A stretch of 64,000 nucleotides of DNA. Origin: Bifidobacterium catulorum. Lineage in GTDB: Bacteria; Actinomycetota; Actinomycetes; Actinomycetales; Bifidobacteriaceae. Within the stretch, counting starts at the first letter, position 1; each line of letters starts with the position of its first letter. A program made the translations under genes and the position numbers. The stretch lies in the NCBI RefSeq assembly GCF_003129925.1, contig NZ_QFFN01000003.1, positions 90,061-154,060 of the forward strand, read 5' to 3'. Below are positions 36,205-44,351 of this stretch, piece by piece. The notes beneath the pieces are model-generated. The model had not been told where the DNA came from, searched no databases, and was given only the letters and a program-made list of their open reading frames with translations.

Positions 36205-37260
36205 ATGGGACAGATCACGCAGGCCACGCAGGGCCGGCAGATGGTGCAGGCCGACCCGGCGCGGGACATCAGGGACATGGTGCGCAACGCCTGGCCGCAG
36301 ATCGAAAAGGTCATCGGCGGCAACCTCAAGCCCGACATGCTGCTCCAGTATTGCATCAGCGCCATCAACCGGGAGCCCGCACTGAAGCAGTGCACGCCGG
36401 TCAGCGTGCTGAGCTGCTTCATGCAATGCGCCGCCCTCGGACTGAAACCCTCGAACGTGGACGGGCTCGGACAGGCGTACATCCTGCCCTACGGCAACAA
36501 GAACCACGGAGGACAGCCTGACGCGACGTTCGTGATCGGCTACAAGGGCATGCTCAAACTGCTGGAGAACAGCGGCATCTACGCGCAGCCGGTGGCCGTG
36601 TACGAGCAGGACGGAGTGAAGCTGAGGATGGACGAGAAGGGCACCCCCTTCATCGAATGCCCCGACGAGATCAACCTCGACGCCGACCACTCGCCCGAAC
36701 ATCTCAAGTTCGTGTTCCTGTCGATCGACCTTCCCAACGGCAGCCGGTACGCCAGCTACATGAGCCGCAAGGACCTTGAGGCCTACCGTGACCGGTACGC
36801 GCCGCGAAGCAAGTACAAGGGCAACAAGATCACCGGCCCGTGGGCGACGAACTTCGTGGAGATGGGCCTGAAGACGCTCATCCGCCGCAGCTTCAAGTAC
36901 CTGCCCGTCTCCGTGGAGGCGAAGACCGCGACCACGGTCGACGAGACCACGCCCGACTACAGCAGCGTGCTGGCCCCGCAGATCGACGACGCCATGACCC
37001 CCGTCATGGACGCCACCATCGACGGACCGGAGCCGGACCCCGGCGACGATTCCACGTCGGCGGAGGATCGCGTCAACGCGAAATTGTTCGACCTGACCAA
37101 CCGGTTCAAGGCCCTCGGCGTGACCGAGGAGCGGGAGGCGTGCGCGACGATCTCCAGAATCGTGGGCCGGCAGGTCCCCGGATACGCCGACATGTCGGAG
37201 GCCGAGATCGACAAGGTCCTCGACGACATGGACCACGGCACGAAGACGGGCGGTGAGTGA
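36205..37260 (+). CDS. recT: RecT-type single-strand annealing protein
   Basis: This 351-residue protein has the RecT core: KVIGGNLKPDMLLQYCISAIN at the start, CAALGLKPS, IGYKGMLKLL, and FVEMGLKTLIRRSFKYLP. With the upstream exonuclease it forms a two-part recombination system. The C-terminal 100 residues are acidic and end in a small helical domain (ADMSEAEIDKVLDDM) beyond the annealing core. Confidence 0.92.
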   Translation: MGQITQATQGRQMVQADPARDIRDMVRNAWPQIEKVIGGNLKPDMLLQYCISAINREPALKQCTPVSVLSCFMQCAALGLKPSNVDGLGQAYILPYGNKNHGGQPDATFVIGYKGMLKLLENSGIYAQPVAVYEQDGVKLRMDEKGTPFIECPDEINLDADHSPEHLKFVFLSIDLPNGSRYASYMSRKDLEAYRDRYAPRSKYKGNKITGPWATNFVEMGLKTLIRRSFKYLPVSVEAKTATTVDETTPDYSSVLAPQIDDAMTPVMDATIDGPEPDPGDDSTSAEDRVNAKLFDLTNRFKALGVTEEREACATISRIVGRQVPGYADMSEAEIDKVLDDMDHGTKTGGE

Positions 37261-37709
37261 TGGCCGTCAACATCGCGTTCAAGGGCAACGTGGGCAAGGA
37301 TCCCGAGACCCACACGTTCAACAATGGCAACACCGTGACCACGTTCAGCGTGGGCGTCTCCCAGGGCTACTACGACCAGCAGCGCCAATGGGTCGACCAG
37401 GGCACCATGTGGGTCACGGTGGAATGCTCGCCGGCCGCCTCCCACGAACTGCCATGGGTGCATAAGGGCTCGAAGGTGCTCGTAACCGGCCTGCTGTCCC
37501 AACGCTTCTACACGAGGAAGGACGGCACCCAGGGCAGCGAGCTGCGCGTCTACGCGCAGGCCCTCGGATTCCTGCACCGGAAGGACGACCAGCCCCCGGC
37601 ATCCGGCTTCGCCGGCGCGGACCGGGGCCAGTCGCAGCCGCAGGCGTCCGGCGCGGACCCGTGGGGCGGCGCCGGACGGGCGGACGGCTTCGGGGAGCCG
37701 GACTTCTGA
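37260..37709 (+). CDS. ssb: Single-stranded DNA-binding protein
   Basis: This 149-residue OB-fold SSB begins VNIAFKGNVGKDPETH and has WVTVECSPAA in the conserved strand. The C-terminal region is Gly/Pro/Gln-rich and ends EPDF, a shortened form of the acidic protein-binding tip. The ATG at 37260 overlaps the recT stop. Confidence 0.9.
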   Translation: MAVNIAFKGNVGKDPETHTFNNGNTVTTFSVGVSQGYYDQQRQWVDQGTMWVTVECSPAASHELPWVHKGSKVLVTGLLSQRFYTRKDGTQGSELRVYAQALGFLHRKDDQPPASGFAGADRGQSQPQASGADPWGGAGRADGFGEPDF

Positions 37710-37840
37710 TGGCCGGCGAATCCCGCGAGGATGACGGACGGGACCGCGTTTGCCCCGTGTGCGGCATGGCGTTGGACCCGTCCGGCCGCTGCCGCTATCG
37801 GGACGAACACATGTTCGAGGAATACGGATTGGAATTGTGA
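37709..37840 (+). CDS. Very small zinc-ribbon-like protein
   Basis: The 43-residue product contains CPVCGMALDPSGRC and a later RDEHMFEEYG. The CxxC pair, a further Cys and His suggest one zinc site. The ATG overlaps the ssb stop (TGATG), and its own stop overlaps the next ATG, so it is coupled in both directions. Confidence 0.7.
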   Translation: MAGESREDDGRDRVCPVCGMALDPSGRCRYRDEHMFEEYGLEL

Positions 37841-38367
37841 TGGCACGCAACAGGCGCAGCGCCAAGCAGGCGGGATACCAGTTGGAGGCGCAGATGGAAC
37901 GATGGCTGCAATGGGCGTTCGCCGATCCGCGCATCTGCCGTCTGCGCACGCACGGACGGCTCGACCGCGGCGACATCGGCAACCTGTTCTACATGGGCCA
38001 GCCCGTCGTGATCGAATGCAAGAGCACCGCCAACGGCCCGGACGGCAGGCCCCGCGGCGTGCGCCGCGAGTTCGACGAGGCCCTGTACGAGGCCGCGGTC
38101 GTGGGCAGCGACTGGCCGGTGCTCGTCAAGAAACGCGACCGCGTCACCGACCGCGACCACATGGCCGGCGGCCGTCAGCTCGCCGTCATCCAACGCCGCA
38201 CCTGGAGGCTGCTCGCCGACAACCTCGCCGAGGGCGTCGGGCTCGACTGGCTCCACGACGCGCCCCTGACGCCGCTGCCGCGCAATCCTAGGCTCATCGG
38301 CGCGGACTGCGCCACCGTGTTCCGCCTGTTCAACCACGGCCTGCCATTGGGGCCCGACGATGCGTAG
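37840..38367 (+). CDS. PD-(D/E)XK-like nuclease, possible Holliday-junction resolvase
   Basis: This 175-residue protein starts with a basic N-terminus and has GRLDRGDIGNL followed by PVVIECKST; the Asp and the Glu-x-Lys fit a PD-(D/E)XK active site. Nucleases of this type resolve recombination intermediates in phages that lack RusA. It is within the recombination cassette directly after ssb. Confidence 0.65.
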   Translation: MARNRRSAKQAGYQLEAQMERWLQWAFADPRICRLRTHGRLDRGDIGNLFYMGQPVVIECKSTANGPDGRPRGVRREFDEALYEAAVVGSDWPVLVKKRDRVTDRDHMAGGRQLAVIQRRTWRLLADNLAEGVGLDWLHDAPLTPLPRNPRLIGADCATVFRLFNHGLPLGPDDA

Positions 38368-38557
38368 CCGCGGCGGCACGTTCATCGCCGGCCGGCGCGC
38401 GGACAGGACCAGCCGGCGAGGACGCGGACGCGACCGCATCGAATGGTCGCTCGACTGCTCCGCCGACACCGGCCCGAACCTGCACCTGTACGACACCGCC
38501 ATGGCGGTGCCCGAACTCAACCAATGGATCCAGCAACGACGGAAGGGAGGCCGATGA
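38360..38557 (+). CDS. Small basic protein, unrecognised
   Basis: This 65-residue protein has a strongly basic first half (RADRTSRRGRGRDR) and an ATG overlapping the nuclease gene by eight bases. It may bind nucleic acid, but no family is recognised. Confidence 0.55.
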   Translation: MRSRGGTFIAGRRADRTSRRGRGRDRIEWSLDCSADTGPNLHLYDTAMAVPELNQWIQQRRKGGR

Positions 38558-39528
38558 TGCCCAGGAGCGGATACGCGAGGCTGAGCAACGGCCTGTGGCT
38601 CAACGACAAGATCAACGACCTCATCGACGCCAACCCGCACGCGTTCGCCATGTGGACGCTCGCCATCTCCTACTGCTCCGACGAGCTCAACGACGGCGTG
38701 CTCTCCAGGCGGGCGCTGCGCCGCATCGGCGCGGACGAGTCGGACGTGGCCGACCTCGTGGCCTTCGGCCTGCTCGACGAGTGCGACGACGGCTCGGGCT
38801 CGTATCGGATCCACGACTACCTCAAGCATCAGAACAGCCGCGACGACGTGGAGCGTGACAAGGAGGCGGCGAGGGAGCGCATGCGCCGCAGACGCTCGAA
38901 GCGTTCCGGCGAACCGGAGACGAACGAGGAGGACACGGAGGCGGAGCCGGACGAAAACCGTTCGGAAGATGTTCGCCCGAACAACGGGCGAACAAACGCC
39001 GAACGTTCGAAAACCGTTCGGAAGAAGTGCCTTGGTTTAAACCAAAACCAAAACCAAGAATCTTCTAACGAAGATTCTCTCCCCCAAACCCCCTCACGGC
39101 CGCGGGACGAATCCGGGCCTGACCGTCCGGGGGGCGGGAACGCCTACACGGCCGAGTTCGAGCAGTTCTGGACGGCCTACCCGCGCCACGAGGGCAAGCG
39201 CCGGGCGTTCGACGCATGGCGCCACGCCCGGCGCAAGACCGGCCACGAGCACCTGCTCGCCATGGCCGACCGGTACGCCAAGGACCCCAACCGGGAGCCC
39301 CGGTACACGCTCACGCCCGCCAACTGGCTCGACGGCGAACACTGGCTCGACGACCCCCAGCCGCCCAGACGGCCGACCGGTCCCAGGGCGTCGCCCGACC
39401 CGGACGCGAAAAGCCGCTCGCAACGCAACCTCGAAGCGAACATGGCGAACACGTGGAAATACATGACACCCGCCGAAAGGGCGGAATACCAGCGAAAGAA
39501 CGGAGAACAGCATGTTGACCAAAGGTGA
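38557..39528 (+). CDS. Phage replication initiator / replisome organiser-like protein
   Basis: This 323-residue protein has an N-terminal winged-helix-like region (GYARLSNGLWLNDKI, LSRRALRRIGADESD, YRIHDYLKHQNSR), a long charged linker, then FEQFWTAYPRHEGKRRAFDAW, a motif common in phage replication proteins. I use the second ATG of the pair, with GGAAGGGAGG six bases upstream. The DNA around 39,000-39,090 (AACCAAAACC-type and AT-rich repeats within the gene) is a possible origin, as in lambda O. Confidence 0.75.
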   Translation: MPRSGYARLSNGLWLNDKINDLIDANPHAFAMWTLAISYCSDELNDGVLSRRALRRIGADESDVADLVAFGLLDECDDGSGSYRIHDYLKHQNSRDDVERDKEAARERMRRRRSKRSGEPETNEEDTEAEPDENRSEDVRPNNGRTNAERSKTVRKKCLGLNQNQNQESSNEDSLPQTPSRPRDESGPDRPGGGNAYTAEFEQFWTAYPRHEGKRRAFDAWRHARRKTGHEHLLAMADRYAKDPNREPRYTLTPANWLDGEHWLDDPQPPRRPTGPRASPDPDAKSRSQRNLEANMANTWKYMTPAERAEYQRKNGEQHVDQR

Positions 39529-39994
39529 GGCGGCGGCGCTGCTCAGCCTGCGCAACTCGCACCACGGCAACGCCCAGTGGGACGACCTCCAGCTCGACGC
39601 GTTCCACGCGGAGCTGCGCTCGGACATCACCGCCGACGAGGCGCGCGAGGCGCTGCGACGCTTCTACGCCGCCGACCACGAGGGCCGCTGGTGCGGCAGC
39701 GGCGACATCAACGCCATCGTCCGCCGCATGCGAAGCGAGGGCAGGCCCACCGAGGCCCAGATCGGCCGCGAATGCGAAAAACGCCGCCTGACGGCCTCGC
39801 AGTCATGGGAGTACCGACGACGCAGAATGCGCGGCGAAGCCCCGGACGAAGCCGAGAAAAACGTTTCACCGGGGCGGAACATCCGACAGGTCGAAACCCC
39901 GGACCGACATTCCAACGCCGCACGACACAGGACCGGCGCACCCGCCCCCATCGGCGGCACCAGCCTGACGACCATCCTCAAGGAGACCCGATGA
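39512..39994 (+). CDS. Replication-region protein, unrecognised
   Basis: This 160-residue protein overlaps the initiator gene by 17 bases. Its N-terminal half is helical (LTKGEAAALLSLRN, DEAREALRRFYA, DINAIVRRM) and resembles small actinophage proteins next to replication genes. A helicase-loading role is conceivable, but no motif proves it. Confidence 0.6.
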   Translation: MLTKGEAAALLSLRNSHHGNAQWDDLQLDAFHAELRSDITADEAREALRRFYAADHEGRWCGSGDINAIVRRMRSEGRPTEAQIGRECEKRRLTASQSWEYRRRRMRGEAPDEAEKNVSPGRNIRQVETPDRHSNAARHRTGAPAPIGGTSLTTILKETR

Positions 39995-40224
39995 ACCGTC
40001 GCATCCACATCAACATCACCCTAAACGCGAAACCCAGCGAACACGGCAACAGCGTGCTCCTGAACGTCCTGCGCACCTACAGCGGCGGATGCACCGCATC
40101 CGACAAGATCCAATACCGTCTCCCGCTGGGCAAGGCCGAACGGATCGCGAACGACATCCTCGACGCCATCGACGAATGCGGACGCATCCGCGCCGGCGTG
40201 ACCCGCGAGGAGGACCGCCCATGA
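39991..40224 (+). CDS. Small early protein, unrecognised
   Basis: This 77-residue protein follows CAAGGAGACCC and overlaps both neighbours by four bases. It has a beta-strand start (RIHINITLNA) and a helical end. Confidence 0.6.
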   Translation: MNRRIHINITLNAKPSEHGNSVLLNVLRTYSGGCTASDKIQYRLPLGKAERIANDILDAIDECGRIRAGVTREEDRP

Positions 40225-40478
40225 CCTCAAGCGCATGGGCCGACTGGCGCAACATGAGCGCCGACGAACTGGAGGGACTGCCATACATGGCATGCACATG
40301 GAACGGCACCACGGTGCAGGGACGCCTCACCGGACGCCGCATCGGACCCGTCACCGTGATGGGCGACCACGACCTGCCCGTCGACGTCATCATCACCGGC
40401 AGACCCAACACCGCCGCCCTCGCATACCGCAGCATCGGCGTGTTCAACCCGACGGACCACGACCGGGAGGGCAGATGA
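40221..40478 (+). CDS. Small early protein, unrecognised
   Basis: This 85-residue protein follows AGGAGGA and overlaps both neighbours by four bases. The first part is Trp-rich (WADWRNMSADEL), then comes a beta-rich domain. Family unknown. Confidence 0.6.
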   Translation: MTSSAWADWRNMSADELEGLPYMACTWNGTTVQGRLTGRRIGPVTVMGDHDLPVDVIITGRPNTAALAYRSIGVFNPTDHDREGR

Positions 40479-40624
40479 GGCGATCCGCCATCCGCAAGAT
40501 CATCACCCTGCACGAACGCGGATACACGCCCCACGAGATAGCGCCCCTCGTCCCGTTCGTCACCGAACAGGCCCTCACGGACATCATCCGCCAATACGAA
40601 CAATCCAAGAAGGAGCAGCAATGA
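40475..40624 (+). CDS. Small HTH-like protein
   Basis: This 49-residue protein, RRSAIRKIITLHERGYTPHEIAPLV as its first half in outline (key turn ERGYTPHEI), looks like a single helix-turn-helix. It overlaps both neighbours by four bases. Confidence 0.6.
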   Translation: MRRSAIRKIITLHERGYTPHEIAPLVPFVTEQALTDIIRQYEQSKKEQQ

Positions 40625-41145
40625 ACGACAATACCGCCGAAAAGGTCATCGAACGGTTCCGAATCCTCGCCGGACAGCACCCCGGACGGCTCGTGGTGGC
40701 ATGGTACCCCTGCCGGGGCATCCGCGTCGACGAATCGCTGAAGGACATCAGGACCATGCTCGACGACGACGGCTTCACCGGCATCACGGTCATCCCCGCC
40801 TTCAGGGACGACGCCGAAGGCGAGCCCGACGCACGCTACCTCATGGGCCAGTACCGGTACATGGAGGCCATGATCCGTCACGAAACCGACCCGGACGGGG
40901 CCGACGGAACCGAATCGGACGACGACATGCCGCCATATCCGGACGGGGAAGGCGACCACGTCCGCGGCCTCTACTACCGGTATCACCTCAACCAGGCCGA
41001 ATCATGGGCATACTCGGCGCGCCAGGCCGCCGAGGACAGTGGAGACACCGTCATGCTCGCCCAGATGGAACACGTCCTCAAGGAGATGCGCATGGCCGAC
41101 ACACTCGCCGAAGCCCTCATCAGGACGGAAGGGGACCGGCGATGA
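40621..41145 (+). CDS. Early protein, unrecognised
   Basis: This 174-residue acidic protein follows AAGGAGC. It begins NDNTAEKVIERFRILAGQHP, has an Asp-rich middle and a helical C-terminus. It is in the four-base-overlap gene chain. No known domain. Confidence 0.6.
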   Translation: MNDNTAEKVIERFRILAGQHPGRLVVAWYPCRGIRVDESLKDIRTMLDDDGFTGITVIPAFRDDAEGEPDARYLMGQYRYMEAMIRHETDPDGADGTESDDDMPPYPDGEGDHVRGLYYRYHLNQAESWAYSARQAAEDSGDTVMLAQMEHVLKEMRMADTLAEALIRTEGDRR

Positions 41146-41195
41146 GAATCACCATCCGGCTCGACACCATCACCGACATCCACGTAGAACGATAG
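41142..41195 (+). CDS. Possible 17-residue micro-ORF
   Basis: An ATG at 41142 overlaps the upstream stop by four bases, like every neighbour, and the frame runs 17 codons to a TAG. It may be a translated coupling peptide that carries ribosomes towards the next GTG start at 41208, or chance. Confidence 0.3.
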   Translation: MRITIRLDTITDIHVER

Positions 41196-41207
41196 GAGGC
41201 GACAACC

Positions 41208-41534
41208 GTGGACGCATCACCCTCACCATCATCTTCACCCTCACGCATCACCATCACCTTCACCGCCAAGGACATGCAGGACACCACCATCGACGAAGCC
41301 CGGCGCCGCCTCGAAGACGCCGGATGGCATCGCGTGCAGGTCGAGTACCTCGCCGCCAGCCACCCGGACCGCGACCGCAAACGCCTCGTCGACAATCTCG
41401 CCAACGACCTCGCCGTCGCCCTCGACGCCCTCGGCCTCACCCTCGCTCCCAGCGTCAACGACGCCGACGAACCCGACATGGAGGACCTGCTCGCCATCGC
41501 CGACAGACTCACCGGACACAGGGAGGAATCATGA
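41208..41534 (+). CDS. Early protein, unrecognised
   Basis: This 108-residue protein starts with GTG behind AGGAGG. After a Ser/Pro-rich start it has TIDEARRRLEDAGW and an acidic C-terminus. No family is recognised. Confidence 0.58.
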   Translation: MDASPSPSSSPSRITITFTAKDMQDTTIDEARRRLEDAGWHRVQVEYLAASHPDRDRKRLVDNLANDLAVALDALGLTLAPSVNDADEPDMEDLLAIADRLTGHREES

Positions 41535-41863
41535 CAAACGAGAAGAACAGCAACCAGCACCCGGACCCGGGGACCGACCTGCCCATCGCACTGCTCGCCG
41601 ACGGCCGCATGATGGACCTGACCGGCCGGGCATGCAACCTCGTCGTCCAGTTCGCCTACCCCGACACCATCGGATGCAGCACCATCGCCGTCATGCACCT
41701 GAGGCCGAACGACAAACTGGCCGACGTGAGCATCAACAGCGACCTCGACGAGAAAAACCGCGTCAAGTTCGCAAGCCTCCTCGAAGCCACGGCCCGAAGC
41801 CTGCGCCACTACCGGCCCGGGGAGATCGGCATGGAGGACGTGCCATCCGAGGGGGAATCATGA
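41531..41863 (+). CDS. Early protein, unrecognised
   Basis: This 110-residue protein follows GGAGGAATC and overlaps both neighbours by four bases. It has beta-strand content (LVVQFAYPD, STIAVMHLRPND) and a C-terminal helix. Function unknown. Confidence 0.58.
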   Translation: MTNEKNSNQHPDPGTDLPIALLADGRMMDLTGRACNLVVQFAYPDTIGCSTIAVMHLRPNDKLADVSINSDLDEKNRVKFASLLEATARSLRHYRPGEIGMEDVPSEGES

Positions 41864-42195
41864 GGCAGAAGCCAAACCGGCCCGGACTCTGGCAGGATCG
41901 CGACGGCGACATATGGATCGTCACCCCGGAGAACGACAAGGCGATGATGGTGAACGACCTCTGCTCGTGGACTCTGGAAGAGCCCGTCAAGCGATTCACC
42001 AAAGACGTCGAGGGATATGCGCCATTCAGCCGCATCCCGGTGGAGGAGGCCGACGCCGTGATGGACCTGTTCTATACCGGGAAGGAGGAACAGTGCTCCA
42101 TGTGCGGAGAGTATGACACCGACGTCGTGGACGGGCTATGCGAATGGTGCCGCGCCAATCCAATCGACGAAGACGACTTAGAGGAGGAATCATGA
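41860..42195 (+). CDS. Small zinc-ribbon protein
   Basis: This 111-residue protein has a Trp-rich N-terminus (GLWQDRDGDIWIV) and a C-terminal zinc ribbon CSMCGEYDTDVVDGLCEWC, followed by an acidic tail. The first part resembles small phage domains with WxDRDGDxW. Function unknown. Confidence 0.65.
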   Translation: MRQKPNRPGLWQDRDGDIWIVTPENDKAMMVNDLCSWTLEEPVKRFTKDVEGYAPFSRIPVEEADAVMDLFYTGKEEQCSMCGEYDTDVVDGLCEWCRANPIDEDDLEEES

Positions 42196-42458
42196 CAAAC
42201 AGGACACGGCGCAAGCTGCAAACGCTCACGGCCGCGGCCGTCGCCATCACCGCCATCATCCTGCTCACGGGCTGCGCCGGAGAAACGGCCGGACCCGCGA
42301 CGCGGGCCGAATGCGCGGACGCCGACGGCTACGGCCCGAGGGAATGCACGATCACGCTCGAGGACACACGCCGCGTCAACTGCATCGAGGACGCGGGCTC
42401 CCACGGCATCGGACTCTCCTGCGACTGGGACCACGCCGACGGGGGCGACGACCTCTAA
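42192..42458 (+). CDS. Small prophage lipoprotein
   Basis: This 88-residue protein has a basic start, a hydrophobic segment and lipobox LLTGC (Cys28), then a short acidic mature part with three further cysteines. It would sit on the outer membrane face. Prophage lipoproteins of this size can block DNA entry of related phages, but that is inference. It is the last of the overlapping small-gene chain. Confidence 0.72.
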   Translation: MTNRTRRKLQTLTAAAVAITAIILLTGCAGETAGPATRAECADADGYGPRECTITLEDTRRVNCIEDAGSHGIGLSCDWDHADGGDDL

Positions 42459-42478
42459 GGACGGTCGAAAAGGCGAAA

Positions 42479-42500
42479 CCCTCCGCGAAATGGCGGAGGG
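42479..42500 (+). terminator. Hairpin after the lipoprotein gene
   Basis: CCCTCCGC and GCGGAGGG form an 8-bp stem with a six-base loop. No U-run follows, so it may only slow or partly stop transcription. Confidence 0.45.
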
Positions 42501-42544
42501 CACGGACAACACAACCATTGTAGCCGATCACGGAGGGTATCGCC

Positions 42545-43306
42545 TTGGACAACCGCCTTTGCCAGCATTGCGGCAACCGGATCGAACGGCCGTGGACCCT
42601 GTGCCCGGCATGCCGCCGCGACTACGCGGCCGCACTGCGCCGGCTCATGACGCTCATGCGGCTGCTCCGCCAGCGCGCCGAGGGCCGCTACACGCTCGCG
42701 TCGGAACGCCGACGCCACCCCGGCGACGGGCACGCGCCCACACCGGTCAACGAACACCTGTGCGACATGCTCGACGAGACCGAGGACCTGCTGCAGGACG
42801 CGTGCGTGGACGCCGGCTTCACCTGGCTCGACCGATGGCACCGGCTCATACCACGCATGGCGTCGCATCTCGCGGTCCTGTGCCGCGCACCCCACGCCGG
42901 CGACCATCTGCACCGCATCCAACACGCCGTCGCACGCATCGGCCCCGTCGTGGACCGCGTGCCCCGCACCCGCCGCATCATCGGCGCATGCCCGGCATGC
43001 GGACGAGAGGCCACCGCCGCCAGGGGCGAACGCTGGCGCATCTGCAAATGCGGCACGCTCCTCGACACGGACGAGATACGCGAGGAGGCGCGCAGAAGGG
43101 TCGAGGCCACGCACCTGACCCGCACGCCCGCAGGACTCTCCGAATGGCTTCGCGAGAACTACGGGTACGAGATCAGCCGCAAACAGGTCCGGCACTGGAT
43201 AGAACGCGGCAAACTGCCCAGCACGAAGGCGATTGACGGCGGATACTACGAGTTCTCCATCCGCGAGGTCCTCTCCAACGCGATGGCGTTTTCCAAGCGG
43301 GAGTAG
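42545..43306 (+). CDS. Zinc-ribbon/HTH protein, possible late activator
   Basis: This 253-residue protein starts with TTG behind CACGGAGGG. It has an N-terminal CQHC...CPAC zinc ribbon, a helical middle, a second CPAC...CKCG ribbon (about 150-175) and a C-terminal HTH (LREN then ISRKQVRHWIERGKLP). It is the last early gene before a terminator and the late operon, a position where phages often place their late-gene activator. Confidence 0.65.
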   Translation: MDNRLCQHCGNRIERPWTLCPACRRDYAAALRRLMTLMRLLRQRAEGRYTLASERRRHPGDGHAPTPVNEHLCDMLDETEDLLQDACVDAGFTWLDRWHRLIPRMASHLAVLCRAPHAGDHLHRIQHAVARIGPVVDRVPRTRRIIGACPACGREATAARGERWRICKCGTLLDTDEIREEARRRVEATHLTRTPAGLSEWLRENYGYEISRKQVRHWIERGKLPSTKAIDGGYYEFSIREVLSNAMAFSKRE

Positions 43307-43350
43307 ACTGGGGCCGCACCGTGGTATACTCTCGTATCGAGAATAGTGTG

Positions 43351-43383
43351 AGACCCCGGAAGGTGACCCTCCGGGGTCTTCGC
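43351..43383 (+). terminator. Terminator ending the early region
   Basis: A perfect 10-bp stem (43351-43360 with 43370-43379) is followed by TCG. It lies 45 bases after the early operon. A TATACT at 43325-43330 and the small palindrome TCTCGTATCGAGA at 43330-43342 lie just before it. Confidence 0.75.
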
Positions 43384-43494
43384 ATATCCGGCCATTTTCA
43401 TGGGAGGCTACCCGGCCGGGCGCGGCGGACTCCAACCCCGCCGCGAATCATGTCCTCCCGCCACACGACAACACACATGAAGGACGGCCATGCC

Positions 43495-43824
43495 ATGGGG
43501 CGAGGCAATCCGAGGCGCCGCAACGGGCATCGGCGCGACCAGCTGCGCAAGCGGGTCCTCGCCGCCTACGACACGTGCGCGATCTGCGGCCGGCCCGTCG
43601 ACAAGAACCTCAGGACACCGCATCCGATGAGCCCGGAGGTCGACGAGATCATCCCCGTCAGCCGGGGCGGCGACCCATTGAGCTTCACGAACTGCCGGCT
43701 GACGCACCGACGCTGCAACCGGTTGAAAAGCAACCGGAGCGACGACTACGCACGCGCCCGGCTCGCACACAGACCAACGCCGAACGCCACGTCGCTGCCG
43801 TTGGCGACCAGCGGCGACTGGTGA
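43495..43824 (+). CDS. HNH endonuclease next to terminase
   Basis: This 109-residue protein has two CxxC-type zinc ligands (CAICGRPVD and the NCRLTHRRCN end) around EVDEIIPVSRGGD, the HNH-like active site. Such proteins assist TerL at cos-type DNA ends, as in HK97. I use ATG 43495, about ten bases after AAGGA; an ATG at 43477 is possible. Confidence 0.82.
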   Translation: MGRGNPRRRNGHRRDQLRKRVLAAYDTCAICGRPVDKNLRTPHPMSPEVDEIIPVSRGGDPLSFTNCRLTHRRCNRLKSNRSDDYARARLAHRPTPNATSLPLATSGDW

Positions 43825-43934
43825 CCCACGGGGACCCACCCCACCCCGGCCTTCATGGCCACCTCGGGCGCAGGGCCGTTCTCTCCCCGCGGTTTGCATC
43901 CGTGACATGTCACGGCAGATTGGAGGTGTCACAG
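43825..43934. promoter_or_regulatory. HNH-terS gap: operator palindrome and possible cos zone
   Basis: A perfect 16-bp palindrome CCGTGACATGTCACGG lies at 43900-43915, with a further half-like TGTCAC at 43928-43933 next to the terS start. It may bind a late regulator. In HNH-type packaging phages the cos site usually lies near terS, so this gap is the best place to look for it; the overhang cannot be read from sequence. Confidence 0.45.
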
Positions 43935-44351
43935 ATGCGAACATGCGCCCACTGCGGCAATCCACTGCCCTCGGGCATGCGGTCGACCGCCAAGTACTGC
44001 GGCGCCGCGTGCCGGAAGGCCGCGCAGCGCGCCCGTCAGGACAAGGCCATCCCCTCCCGCGACTCGGCGAAGTCCACGGCGAAGCGTGAAACGAAGCCCG
44101 CTCCGCTGACGGGCCGCGAGTTCGACCGGATGATGGACGGCAAGCTGGAGGACGTGCTGCGGCACAACCGCGACCGGCTCCAGGCCGCGTTGGATGATCC
44201 GGGCACGCCGGCGAACGCCCTGCCGGCAATCAGCAGGCAATTGATCGCGGTGTGCCGTGAACTGGAGGACATGGGCGGCGGCGACCCGCTGCTCGATGGT
44301 CTCATGGACGATTCGGAGGTGGATGCGGATGTCGGAGCGTCGGTTGTCTGA
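43935..44351 (+). CDS. terS: Putative terminase small subunit
   Basis: This 138-residue protein has an N-terminal zinc motif (CAHCGNPLP, KYCGAACRKAAQR), a basic linker and a helical C-terminus. Its place directly before TerL and its size suggest the small terminase that recognises packaging DNA. Sequence evidence by itself is weak. It overlaps terL by 23 bases. Confidence 0.65.
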   Translation: MRTCAHCGNPLPSGMRSTAKYCGAACRKAAQRARQDKAIPSRDSAKSTAKRETKPAPLTGREFDRMMDGKLEDVLRHNRDRLQAALDDPGTPANALPAISRQLIAVCRELEDMGGGDPLLDGLMDDSEVDADVGASVV

